The position numbers and the translations under genes are program-made. This document shows, in pieces, positions 1 through 7,949 of a DNA stretch of 33,524 nucleotides (its first letter is position 1; each line of letters starts with the position of its first letter). The notes under the pieces were generated by a model. The model was not told the origin of the DNA and searched no databases. It worked only from the letters and a program-made list of their open reading frames with translations. Source of the stretch: Candidatus Dormiibacterota bacterium (lineage in GTDB: Bacteria > Chloroflexota > Dormibacteria > Aeolococcales > Aeolococcaceae); the NCBI GenBank assembly GCA_003141695.1, contig PLNE01000107.1, forward strand, positions 17,915 to 51,438, written 5' to 3'.

Positions 1-2088
1 GACCGATGGATCGAGATCTGGAACCTGGTCTTCATGGAGTTCGACCAGGCCGAGGACGGCTCCAGGGCGCTCCTGCCGAAGCGCACTGTGGACACCGGCA
101 TGGGCCTGGAGCGGATCGCCTCGGTCCTCCAGGGGGTCCGCTGCGACTACGACACCGACCTCTTCGCCCCCATCGTGGCCGGGCTCGACCGTCGGGCCGC
201 CGGCGGCGCCGACCCGGCCCGGCGGGCACGCTCCCTCCGGGTGCTCGCCGACCATGCGAGGGGTGCGACCTTCCTCATCGCCGAGGGCGTCCTGCCCAGC
301 AACGAGGGGCGCGGCTACGTGCTCCGGCGGGTCATCCGGCGGGCGGCGCTCCACGCTCGGAGGGTCGCGCTGGAGGGCGGCCTCGCCGCGTCGGTCGGCG
401 ACGTGGTGGCGACGCTCCAGGACGCCTATCCGGAGCTGGTCCAGCACCGAACCCTGGCCGTGGCGACCATACGGGGGGAGGAGGAGGTCTTCGCCCGGAC
501 CGTCGAGGCGGGCACCGACCGGCTGGAGGCGCTCCTCGCCGGCGGGGCGAGTGGGATCTCCGCAGACGACGCCTTCCGGCTCTATGACACCTTTGGGCTC
601 CCCGTGGAGTTAACCGTCGAGATGGCAGGGGAACGCGGGCTCTCGGTGGACCGGGCCGGCTTCGACGCCGCTCTTCAGGCTCAGCGCGAGCGCAGCCGTG
701 CCGGCCGCTCAGGCGGCGGTTGGAGCGTCCCGGCGAGCGGCTCTCTCGGCTTGAGCGGCGAACTAGAGGCCATCCTGACCGTCGCGACCCAGTTCGTCGG
801 CTACGAGTCGCTTGAGACCAGCGCGTCGGTAAAGCGCATCGGCGCCGCCGCCGAGCGCGCATCCTTGGGGGTGGGGGAGGAGGATGTGGTCTTCCTCGAC
901 GTCTCCCCGTTCTACGCGGAGGCCGGCGGTCAGGTCGGTGACACGGGGACACTCACCTGGGAGGGTGGGCGCGCCGCGGTGCTCGATTGCCTCCAGATCG
1001 TCGACGGCCCCGTCCGGGGACGGGCGCACCGGGCCCGGGTCGAGGCCGGCACCCTGCACCGGGGCGAGGCGGTGACCGCCGAGGTCGATCGCGATCGTCG
1101 CGGCGCGACCGCACGGCACCACAGCGCCACCCACCTCGTCCACAAAGCCCTCCGCGAGACCCTGGGCGAGACCGTCGTCCAGCGTGGATCGTTCGTCGGG
1201 CCCGAGCACGCCACCTTCGATTTCAGCTTCCCCCGCGGGCTGAGCCCGGAGGAGATCCAGACCGTCGAGCAGCGCATCAACGCCGCAGTTCGTGACAACC
1301 TCGTCCGCAACGTGCGGGAGATGCCGGTCGCCGAGGCGCGGGCCTCGGGGGCGATGGCACTCTTCGGCGAGAAGTACGGCGACCTGGTGAGGGTGGTCGA
1401 GTTCGGCGGCTGGTCCCGCGAGCTGTGCGGCGGCACCCACGTCGGCCGGAGCGGCGACATCGGGGCAGTCATCGTCCTCTCCGAGACCTCGATCGGGCAG
1501 GGCACACGGCGCATCGAGATGGTGGCCGGCGGCGCCGCGGTGCGGCGGTGGGAGGAGTCGGAGGCGCTGCTCCGGGAGACTGCCCGGACGCTCAGGGCGC
1601 GCCTCGACGAGGTCCCGGACCGAGTCGCCCGCCTGCTCGAGCAGAACCGTGAGCTGCAGCGCAGACCCCGCGAGGGTGGGGGAGACGCGGTGAGTGCCGC
1701 ACTCCGCGCCGTCGAGGTGACCCACGCCGGCGCCGTCGCCGTGGCGCTATGGGACGACACGGCGCTGAACGGGGACGATGCGGTCGCCCTGGTGGACCGG
1801 CTTTTCGCGGAGCGGCTCGGTGGCGACGGCGTTGCCGTCGTCTTCGGGCAGGCGATCGTCTGCGTCAAGGTAAGCGAGAGCGCGATAGCGGCGGGGATGA
1901 ACGCGGGGCGACTTGCATCGGTTGCGGCGGTCGCGTCTGGCGGTCAGGGCGGGGGGAATAACGCTTTCGGCCGCGGCGGGCTGAAGGACCCTTCGCGGCG
2001 CCAGGCGGCGCTCGACGCCTTCCAAACCGCGCTTGAGGGTCGGGTGATCGAGGCTTTCCGGCAGGGCCTGGAGGGCCTCGAACGATGA
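1..2088 (+). CDS. alaS: Alanine--tRNA ligase, 5'-truncated by the window edge
   Basis: Charges tRNA-Ala with alanine in the cytoplasm and hydrolyses mis-charged Ser/Gly-tRNA-Ala. The reading frame is open from base 1 and begins in the class II core with IEIWNLVFMEFDQ, a typical AlaRS segment, so the ATP-binding motifs 1 and 2 lie outside the window. What remains is 695 codons of a family of about 870-900 residues. Two editing-domain signatures are visible: HHSATH (window residues 373-378) and CGGTH (476-480), which together supply the zinc ligands. A coiled-coil-like stretch near 520-555 leads into a DHHA1-type C-terminal domain with the glycine-rich GGQGGGNNAFGRGG. The stop overlaps the next gene's ATG (ATGA). 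An internal ATG at base 34 is not the true start, because homology continues upstream of it. Confidence 0.97.
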   Translation, partial: DRWIEIWNLVFMEFDQAEDGSRALLPKRTVDTGMGLERIASVLQGVRCDYDTDLFAPIVAGLDRRAAGGADPARRARSLRVLADHARGATFLIAEGVLPSNEGRGYVLRRVIRRAALHARRVALEGGLAASVGDVVATLQDAYPELVQHRTLAVATIRGEEEVFARTVEAGTDRLEALLAGGASGISADDAFRLYDTFGLPVELTVEMAGERGLSVDRAGFDAALQAQRERSRAGRSGGGWSVPASGSLGLSGELEAILTVATQFVGYESLETSASVKRIGAAAERASLGVGEEDVVFLDVSPFYAEAGGQVGDTGTLTWEGGRAAVLDCLQIVDGPVRGRAHRARVEAGTLHRGEAVTAEVDRDRRGATARHHSATHLVHKALRETLGETVVQRGSFVGPEHATFDFSFPRGLSPEEIQTVEQRINAAVRDNLVRNVREMPVAEARASGAMALFGEKYGDLVRVVEFGGWSRELCGGTHVGRSGDIGAVIVLSETSIGQGTRRIEMVAGGAAVRRWEESEALLRETARTLRARLDEVPDRVARLLEQNRELQRRPREGGGDAVSAALRAVEVTHAGAVAVALWDDTALNGDDAVALVDRLFAERLGGDGVAVVFGQAIVCVKVSESAIAAGMNAGRLASVAAVASGGQGGGNNAFGRGGLKDPSRRQAALDAFQTALEGRVIEAFRQGLEGLER

Positions 2089-3350
2089 TCGGGCGCAAGA
2101 AGTTCACGATCCTGCGCCGCCGCGGGGAGTTTCACAGCCACTACACCGTGCTCGACATCGGCACCGAGTTCGTCAAGGCGCTAGTGGTCAAACGGGAGGA
2201 GGGAGCGGGCATCGTCATCGGCGTCGGCAAGGTGCGCCAGTCCCTCTCCGACATGCAGTCGGGGGCGGTCGCCGACATCCAGGGCGTCATCGACAACTGC
2301 GATCGGGCGCTCACCGAGGCCGAGGACATGTGCGGGACGATCCCCGGCCAGGTGGTGATGGGCATCGCCGGGGAGCAGGTGCGCGGCTTCAGCACCACCA
2401 TGACGATGCCGCGCTCCCAGCCGCAGGCCCGGATCACCCAGGCCGACGTCGCCACCGCGCTCCAGGCGGTCCAGCGCCGCGCTCTCAAGGAGGCGGTGCG
2501 CCAGATGTCCCACGAGCTGGGCGTGGCCGAGGTCAACGTCAAGCTGGTCCACAGCAGCATCACCTCGGTGCACATCGACGGCTACGCAGTGACCAACCCC
2601 CTCGACTTTCAGGGCCAGGTGCTGGAGATATCCGTCTTTAACACTTTCGCCCCGCTCACCCACATCGGGGCCCTCCAGACCATCGCCCAGGAGCTGGACC
2701 TGGAGCTGGTGGCGACCGTCGCCGAGCCCTACGCGCTCACCCGCGGCTGCGCGACCGAGGATGTGTACGAATTCGGGGGCATCTACATCGACGTCGGCGG
2801 CGGCACCACCGACATCGCCGTCGTCCGCCGCGGCATCGAGGCGATCCGGATGTTTGCCCTGGGAGGTCGCTCCTTCACCCGCCGGCTCGCCAACGAGATG
2901 GGGATGAGCCTGGAGGAGGCCGAGCGCTTCAAGCTGGCCCACGCCGAGGGCCGGCTCCCCGCCGAGCAGGACGCCCTCGCCCGCGCCACTCTGGAGCCGA
3001 CCGCGGAGGTGCTCGCCCAGGGGGTTGCACTGACCCTCGAGGAGCTGTCCGGCAAGGAACAGCTGCCTCCCGCGCTCTATCTCGGTGGCGGCGGGGCGGC
3101 GTTGCCCGAGGTCGCGGAGCAGCTGTCGGCCCTGGACTGGACCGAGGTTCTGCCGATGAGCCGCCAGCCGACGGTCAGGGTGCTCGGCCCCGGCGACGTC
3201 CAGGGGATCCACGATTCGACCGGCCTTCTGGTCGGGAGCCAGGATGTGACTCCGATGGGGCTTGCGTATCATGCGGTGTCCCTGGAAGATGACGCGGACC
3301 AGCCTCTGGGCGGCCTGATGCGCCGCGTCATGAAGGCGATGAAGGTGTGA
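2085..3350 (+). CDS. FtsA/PilM-like actin-fold ATPase
   Basis: A 421-residue protein of the FtsA/PilM branch of the actin/Hsp70 ATPase superfamily. A phosphate-1 motif lies at residues 24-31 (DIGTEFVK) and a phosphate-2 motif at about 235-243 (IDVGGGTTD). Between them, roughly 80-200, is an SHS2-type insert of the FtsA kind, including DGYAVTNPLDFQGQVLEISV. The C-terminus (GGLMRRVMKAMKV) is short, basic and hydrophobic, and could be an amphipathic membrane-targeting helix as in FtsA. The N-terminus is also basic. The length matches E. coli FtsA (about 420), but there is no ftsQ or ftsZ beside it. It overlaps alaS by 4 bp and is followed 13 bp later by a single-pass membrane protein. I infer that it is the cytoplasmic partner of that protein, as PilM is of PilN. 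It could still be a divergent true FtsA. Confidence 0.85.
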   Translation: MIGRKKFTILRRRGEFHSHYTVLDIGTEFVKALVVKREEGAGIVIGVGKVRQSLSDMQSGAVADIQGVIDNCDRALTEAEDMCGTIPGQVVMGIAGEQVRGFSTTMTMPRSQPQARITQADVATALQAVQRRALKEAVRQMSHELGVAEVNVKLVHSSITSVHIDGYAVTNPLDFQGQVLEISVFNTFAPLTHIGALQTIAQELDLELVATVAEPYALTRGCATEDVYEFGGIYIDVGGGTTDIAVVRRGIEAIRMFALGGRSFTRRLANEMGMSLEEAERFKLAHAEGRLPAEQDALARATLEPTAEVLAQGVALTLEELSGKEQLPPALYLGGGGAALPEVAEQLSALDWTEVLPMSRQPTVRVLGPGDVQGIHDSTGLLVGSQDVTPMGLAYHAVSLEDDADQPLGGLMRRVMKAMKV

Positions 3351-3363
3351 TGGGGCCTGCTGA

Positions 3364-5547
3364 ATGGCCAAGAGACTGATTCACGTCGGCCCGGAGGACG
3401 ACGTCGCGGATCTGGCCGGGCAACTGCAGGCTGCCCATCCCGGCGACGAGATCGCGCTCACGGTGGCGCCCGGCGCCCAGGCCTTCCAGACCCCGCTCAA
3501 CCTCCGCCTCCTGCGGAGCGTCGCGATGAAGCGCGGGCTGACCACGACGATCGTCAGCCCGGATCCGCGCATCCAGCAGGTGGCACAGAGCGTCGGACTG
3601 GTCGTCTACAGCTCGGTGGCGGCGCTCGAGGGCGGAGTTCCGGTCGACTCGCCGCGTCCCGGCTTCCGCCCGGCGGGGCCAGCGTCCCGGCCCCAGGCGC
3701 CGTTCCTGCCCGGGCCGCCGGCGCCGGCCCCGGGTGGGGCGAGCTCGGTGGCCGCCCCGCCGTTCGAGTACGTGCTGCGGCCCCTGACGCCCCCGGCGTC
3801 CGCCGGCGCCGATCTGCCTGTGACCCCGTCGGCGGCCGCGCCCGGAGCCGTCCCGGCCCCCCGGACCGGGCCATGGGGCGCACCGATCGTCCCGGCCCGG
3901 CCACCGGCTACACCCGAGCCCGTGGTGCCGGCCTGGGAGGCGCCCGTCAGCTTCGTTCCGACCCCGCGTGCGGCGGACCTGGGCTACATCGCGTCGCAAC
4001 CGGCGGGCCAGATCTCCCCGGCCTCGCCGCCATATGCCCCGTTCCTGCCCGCGTCGCCCGCCGGACCGCCGCCCCGACCGGGGGGCTCGTGGAGCTCCCT
4101 CTCCGAGATCCCTGACGAGGAGGAGCCGTCGTCGCCCTGGGGGGCGGCGCGAGCCGCGGTCGCTCCCGCGATGGCCGCCGGGGTGATCGCCACGCCGGCG
4201 GCTCCGCCCTCGATCCCGGCGCCGGCAACGGCCTCACCACCGAGGACCGCGCCGTCCAGCCGCCGGCAGCCGTCGCCCCCGCCTCCGACGTCCACGGCGG
4301 GACGGATCCGCCTGCCGTCGCGCCGGGTCATCTACGGCATCGTGGTGGGGGCGCTTGCGCTCGGCATCGTCCTCTTCCTGCTCCTCGGCACATCCGCCAC
4401 GGTCACCATCACGGTGGCCGAACAGCCGCTCACCGTCACCCCGACGATCCAGGGGACGACCTCGACGGCCCAGGCCGGCCAGGCCAACTACATCCTGAGT
4501 AAGCAGATCACCGACACCGCGAGCCAGACCTTCCAGGCCACCCCCACAGGGAGCCAGCCGGTGCCGGCGGTGGCCGCGACCGCCGTCGTGGTGCTGACCG
4601 CGGGTGCACAAGGTGAGTGCGCCAACGGATGCAGTTTCACGCTCACTTCAAAATACCAGTTCGAGACCGCCACCACTCCGTCGATCGTTTTCGGCGTTTC
4701 GGGCCAGACAGGGGTGACGATCCCCGCGGGCGGCGGCACGAGCAGCGCCATCCCGGTTACGGCCCTGACGACGGGAAGTATCGGGAACGTCCCCGCCGGC
4801 GCGATCAGCCTCTGCCCGTCCACATCGGCCTCGGGTGACTGGTGCACAACCTTGGACCTCCAGGCCACCAACCCGGCCGCGGCCACGGGTGGCGTGGATG
4901 GTGGCGCTCAGACCGTGGCCAGCGCCTCCGACATCGCCAACTGGCAGGAGCAGCTCGGCCAGGTCGAGAACCAGCTCGGCGCCAAGGCCGCTTCGTACCT
5001 CACCACCAAGGCCGGCCAGGAGAAGGTCGCCATCGACCCCAACGGCGGGGGCAAGAGCCTCACCTTCGTGGTCAGCCCCTCCACCTTCCCCCCGGCCAAC
5101 CCGAGCACGGTGATGACCGCCACGACGGTGACGGTGACCATGACCGCGCAGGAGACCCTCTACAACCCGGCCGATCTCAATGCGGTGGTGCTCAAGGACC
5201 TGCAGGCCTCCTCCAACCTCCCCGCGGGGGACAGCCTGGTGCCCGCCCAGCTCCAGCTCAACAACGTCCAGATCATCCAGGCGGGGAGCGACGGCAGCTT
5301 CGCCCTGTCGCTGTCGGCCGTCGACTACTACCACGGCAAGGTCGACCTCACGCAGCTCAAGAGCCAGCTCAGCGGGCGCAGCCCAGGCAGCGTGCCGGGG
5401 ATCGTCAAGCAGGCGATCCCGAACGTCCACAGCGTGACCGTCGACGAGACCCCGGTCCAGTTCCTCTTCATGCCGTTCTCCGGCTCCAGCATCCACATCG
5501 TGGAGACCTTCGTGACCGGCGGCTCCGGGTCGAGTGCGAGCGGCTGA
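3364..5547 (+). CDS. Single-pass membrane protein with proline-rich linker and baseplate-J-like outer domain
   Basis: 727 residues in four parts. Residues 1-95 form a compact alpha/beta-looking cytoplasmic domain with no signal peptide. Residues 96-318 are a long low-complexity linker rich in Pro, Ala and Ser. Residues 322-343 are one hydrophobic transmembrane helix (IYGIVVGALALGIVLFLLLG). Residues 344-727 are a Thr/Ser/Gly-rich, beta-looking region expected outside the membrane. Around 452-483 it carries the VTIPAGGGTSS...GSIGNVPAGAI pattern typical of phage baseplate-J/gp47-like proteins. Its end (SQLSGRSPGSVPGIVKQAIP, then PVQFLFMPFSGSSIHI) resembles the tail of chromosomal baseplate-J-like membrane proteins of Chloroflexota and Patescibacteria, as I remember them. 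Four outer cysteines could form disulfides. No phage genes are nearby, so a phage tail role is unlikely. The function is unknown; the FtsA-like gene just upstream is the probable partner. Confidence 0.75.
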   Translation: MAKRLIHVGPEDDVADLAGQLQAAHPGDEIALTVAPGAQAFQTPLNLRLLRSVAMKRGLTTTIVSPDPRIQQVAQSVGLVVYSSVAALEGGVPVDSPRPGFRPAGPASRPQAPFLPGPPAPAPGGASSVAAPPFEYVLRPLTPPASAGADLPVTPSAAAPGAVPAPRTGPWGAPIVPARPPATPEPVVPAWEAPVSFVPTPRAADLGYIASQPAGQISPASPPYAPFLPASPAGPPPRPGGSWSSLSEIPDEEEPSSPWGAARAAVAPAMAAGVIATPAAPPSIPAPATASPPRTAPSSRRQPSPPPPTSTAGRIRLPSRRVIYGIVVGALALGIVLFLLLGTSATVTITVAEQPLTVTPTIQGTTSTAQAGQANYILSKQITDTASQTFQATPTGSQPVPAVAATAVVVLTAGAQGECANGCSFTLTSKYQFETATTPSIVFGVSGQTGVTIPAGGGTSSAIPVTALTTGSIGNVPAGAISLCPSTSASGDWCTTLDLQATNPAAATGGVDGGAQTVASASDIANWQEQLGQVENQLGAKAASYLTTKAGQEKVAIDPNGGGKSLTFVVSPSTFPPANPSTVMTATTVTVTMTAQETLYNPADLNAVVLKDLQASSNLPAGDSLVPAQLQLNNVQIIQAGSDGSFALSLSAVDYYHGKVDLTQLKSQLSGRSPGSVPGIVKQAIPNVHSVTVDETPVQFLFMPFSGSSIHIVETFVTGGSGSSASG

Positions 5548-5569
5548 ACCTCCGGCGGGGATCGGCACC

Positions 5570-5593
5570 GTGAACGTGAACGTGAGCGTGAGC
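5570..5593 (+). repeat. Four tandem GTGAAC/GTGAGC hexamers at the ruvX start
   Basis: GTGAAC occurs twice and then GTGAGC twice, directly in tandem. Each unit carries an in-frame GTG, so ruvX has four equivalent starts encoding Val-Asn/Val-Ser repeats. Changes in copy number would not shift the frame. Confidence 0.8.
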
Positions 5594-6022
5594 GCCACCT
5601 GCGCCGCCATCGGCGTCGACTTGGGGGCCCGCCGGGTGGGCCTCGCCGGTGCCGATCCCACCGGCACCATCGCCACTCCCCTGACCACGCTGGAACGCCG
5701 GCATCCCAAGTTCTGGTCGGCGCTGGAGCAGGCCTGTGTGGAGCGCGGCTGCCGCCTGCTGGTGATCGGCCTGCCCCGTCGCCTCGACGGGGGTGAAGGC
5801 GATGCGGCGGCGGTCGCACGTCGCTTCGCCGCCGACGCCGGGCGCCGTCTCGGGCTGGAGGTGACCATGTGGGATGAGTGGTTGACCACCGCCCAGGCGG
5901 AGCGCGCGCTTATCGCCGGAGGGGTCCGCCGGGCGCAGCGGAGGAGTACGGTGGACGCGGTGGCCGCCACCCTGATCCTCCAGAGCTACCTCGACGCCCA
6001 CCCCCGGAGCCCTTCGCCGTGA
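5570..6022 (+). CDS. ruvX: YqgF/RuvX-type Holliday-junction resolvase-like nuclease
   Basis: RNase H-fold protein of the RuvX/YqgF family, linked to Holliday junction resolution and to 16S rRNA 5'-end processing. It shows the first catalytic Asp in GVDLGARRVGLA, the VIGLPRRLDGGEG segment, a WDEWLTT segment (most members have DER), and the final STVDAVAATLILQSYLD with its Asp. I chose the GTG at 5570 because a GGCGGGG purine tract sits about nine bases upstream, and the resulting 150 residues fit the family length (about 138-150). An upstream GTG at 5534 would overlap the previous gene by 14 bp. The start lies in a run of four in-frame GTGAAC/GTGAGC hexamers, so starts at 5576, 5582 and 5588 are also possible. 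The stop overlaps mltG. Confidence 0.9.
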   Translation: MNVNVSVSATCAAIGVDLGARRVGLAGADPTGTIATPLTTLERRHPKFWSALEQACVERGCRLLVIGLPRRLDGGEGDAAAVARRFAADAGRRLGLEVTMWDEWLTTAQAERALIAGGVRRAQRRSTVDAVAATLILQSYLDAHPRSPSP

Positions 6023-7047
6023 GGCGCGGCGAGAGGGGCCGGCTCGGCGTGCTCTTCGCACTCATCGGGGTGGTCGTGGTCGTGGCCCTGCTCGCCGGGG
6101 CGGTCTTCGTCTACGGCCGCATCCAGCTCGAGGCGGCGGACACCGGGAGCGAATCCGCGACCGTGGTCACGGTCACGCCGGGGGAGAGCCTCGACCAGCT
6201 GGCGACCAGCCTCGAGAACCAGGGGCTGATCAAGAGTGCCCTCTTCTTCTCGGCCTATGCCCGGATCCGCGGCGTGCAGCTCCACGCCGGCTCGTACCAG
6301 GTGGATTCGGCGATGGCGGCGAGCGAGATCATCAAGGTCCTCGAGGGCCCGCGGTACTGCGCGCCGGTAACCTTCGTCATCCCCGAGGGCTTCACCATCG
6401 ACCAGATCGCCGAACGCATCGCGGCGACCAAGGGACTGGACATCACCAAGGCCGACTACCTCGCCGCGCTCACCCAGAGCGGATACACGGCGACCTTTCT
6501 CAGCATTCGCCCGGCGGGTGACACCTCGCTGGAGGGGTTCCTCTTCCCGGCCACCTACGTGGTGCCGGACTGCGCCACCGCCCACCAGGTGGTGCAGCAG
6601 CAGCTGGACGCCTTCAAGGGCAACATCGCGCCGAAGCTCCCGTCGTCCCCGACCCAGGCCTACGACGATCTCATCACGGCCTCCATCATCCAGGCCGAGG
6701 CCCGGTTCGCCGCCGACTTTCCGCTGGTCGCCTCCGTGGTCAACAACCGGCTCGTCGCCCACATGGACCTCCAGATCGACGCCATCGTGATGTACGGGCT
6801 GCACCTGTCCGGGGAGCCGATGTCGACGGCCGACGAGGGCATCAACACCCCCTACAACAGCTATCTCAACCCCGGCCTTCCGCCCACCCCGATCGACTCT
6901 CCCGGGCTCGCCACCCTGGGCGGCGCGCTCGCCCCGGCCTCGACCTCATACCTCTTCTACGTGACCGACACGTGCGGACACAACCACTATTCGGTCACCG
7001 AGGCCGTCCACGAGCAGCAGGTTTCTCAATATGAGGCCTCCTGTTGA
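6019..7047 (+). CDS. mltG: Endolytic murein transglycosylase MltG
   Basis: Inner-membrane lytic transglycosylase of the MltG/YceG family, which cuts nascent peptidoglycan glycan strands and so sets their length. The GTG start at 6019 overlaps the ruvX stop (GTGA) and gives 342 residues, a usual length. One transmembrane helix lies at about 9-34 (LFALIGVVVVVALLAGAVFV). It is followed by a LysM-like segment (VTVTPGESLDQLATSLENQG) and the catalytic domain with the conserved Glu227 in ASIIQAEARF. The ending SYLNPGLPPTPIDSPGLA and the FYVTDTCGHNHYS block are family hallmarks. The ruvX-mltG-aroE order is known from many Gram-positive-type bacteria. The frame runs open upstream of 6019 through ruvX, but that part is ruvX read out of frame. 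Confidence 0.95.
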   Translation: MRRGERGRLGVLFALIGVVVVVALLAGAVFVYGRIQLEAADTGSESATVVTVTPGESLDQLATSLENQGLIKSALFFSAYARIRGVQLHAGSYQVDSAMAASEIIKVLEGPRYCAPVTFVIPEGFTIDQIAERIAATKGLDITKADYLAALTQSGYTATFLSIRPAGDTSLEGFLFPATYVVPDCATAHQVVQQQLDAFKGNIAPKLPSSPTQAYDDLITASIIQAEARFAADFPLVASVVNNRLVAHMDLQIDAIVMYGLHLSGEPMSTADEGINTPYNSYLNPGLPPTPIDSPGLATLGGALAPASTSYLFYVTDTCGHNHYSVTEAVHEQQVSQYEASC

Positions 7048-7912
7048 TCGGTACGGCGGGCCGACGATGCCAGTAGCGCCGCCAAAGTGGCTTCAGCTCG
7101 GTTTGATCGGATCGGGGATACGGCACTCGCCGAGTCCCGCGATGCATCGTGCCGCGCTCCACGCCCGCGATCTCCAGGGCGACTACATCCCCCTGGACGT
7201 GACCGCGGCTGAGCTTCCCGGGCTGCTCCGGCAGCTTCGCAGCGGGGAGATCAGCGGGTGCAATGTCACCGTCCCCTACAAGGCGGCGCTGGCGGCGGCC
7301 TGCGACCGGCTGGAGGGTGATGCCGCCGTCTGCCAGGCCGTCAACACCCTCCTCGTCCAGGAGGGGGAGCTGATCGGCGAGAACACCGACGCCCGCGGCT
7401 TCGAGCTCGCGCTGAGCTACCAGCGACTCCGTCCAGAGCCGGGGGCCCATGCAATCGTGCTCGGAGCGGGCGGCGGCGCCGCCGCCTGCGTGCTCGCCCT
7501 CTGCCGGATGCGGGTGGATGAGGTCGTGGTCGTTGCCCGGCGTCTCGAGCAGGCGCAGGAGCTCTGCCTGCGCGTCTCACCCGACGACGCCCGAGCCGTC
7601 GACTGGAAGGACACGGAGGCGGTCCAGGCCGCCGCCCGTCAGGCCGGCATCCTGGTCAACGCCTCGTCGACCGGGGTCTCCGGCATCCCCGTGCCGGTCC
7701 AGCTGCTGCCGGCCGGCTGCATCGTCACCGACCTCCGGTACCGACCCCGCCCGGTTGACCTCGTGGCTGCCGCTCAGGCGCGCGGCCTCCGGGCCGCCGA
7801 CGGCGCGGAGATGCTCCTCTTCCAGGGAATGCTCAGCTTCCAGCGTTGGACCGGTGTCGATCCTCCGTGGCACGCCGCCCGCGCCGCGCTGGAGGAGGCG
7901 CTCGCCGGGTGA
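7031..7912 (+). CDS. aroE: Shikimate dehydrogenase
   Basis: Reduces 3-dehydroshikimate to shikimate with NADPH, the fourth step of the shikimate pathway. The N-terminal substrate domain shows the Ser pair in HSPSPAMH, the catalytic Lys in NVTVPYKAAL and the conserved Asn/Asp in ENTDARGFELAL. The NADP-binding loop is GAGGGAAACVLAL, followed by the VVVARR strand. The C-terminal substrate-contact Gln is in LFQGMLSFQRWTG. The ATG at 7031 overlaps mltG by 17 bp. An in-frame ATG at 7067 (MPVAPPK) sits closer to the first conserved strand and is a plausible alternative that would remove the overlap. The length, 293 or 281 residues, is normal. The gene opens the aro set, but four unrelated genes separate it from aroC. 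Confidence 0.95.
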   Translation: MRPPVDRYGGPTMPVAPPKWLQLGLIGSGIRHSPSPAMHRAALHARDLQGDYIPLDVTAAELPGLLRQLRSGEISGCNVTVPYKAALAAACDRLEGDAAVCQAVNTLLVQEGELIGENTDARGFELALSYQRLRPEPGAHAIVLGAGGGAAACVLALCRMRVDEVVVVARRLEQAQELCLRVSPDDARAVDWKDTEAVQAAARQAGILVNASSTGVSGIPVPVQLLPAGCIVTDLRYRPRPVDLVAAAQARGLRAADGAEMLLFQGMLSFQRWTGVDPPWHAARAALEEALAG

Positions 7913-7949
7913 CCGGGCCGTCCGCGAACCGCGCCCCCAGCAGCCGTCG

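Noticed and set aside
3364-5547. Prophage or phage-tail gene
   Set aside because: Despite the baseplate-J-like pattern there is a cytoplasmic domain and a membrane anchor, and no capsid, tail, integrase or lysis gene is near.
4648-5970. 440-codon minus-strand frame across the baseplate-J-like gene and ruvX
   Set aside because: It crosses two well-supported genes and has shadow composition.
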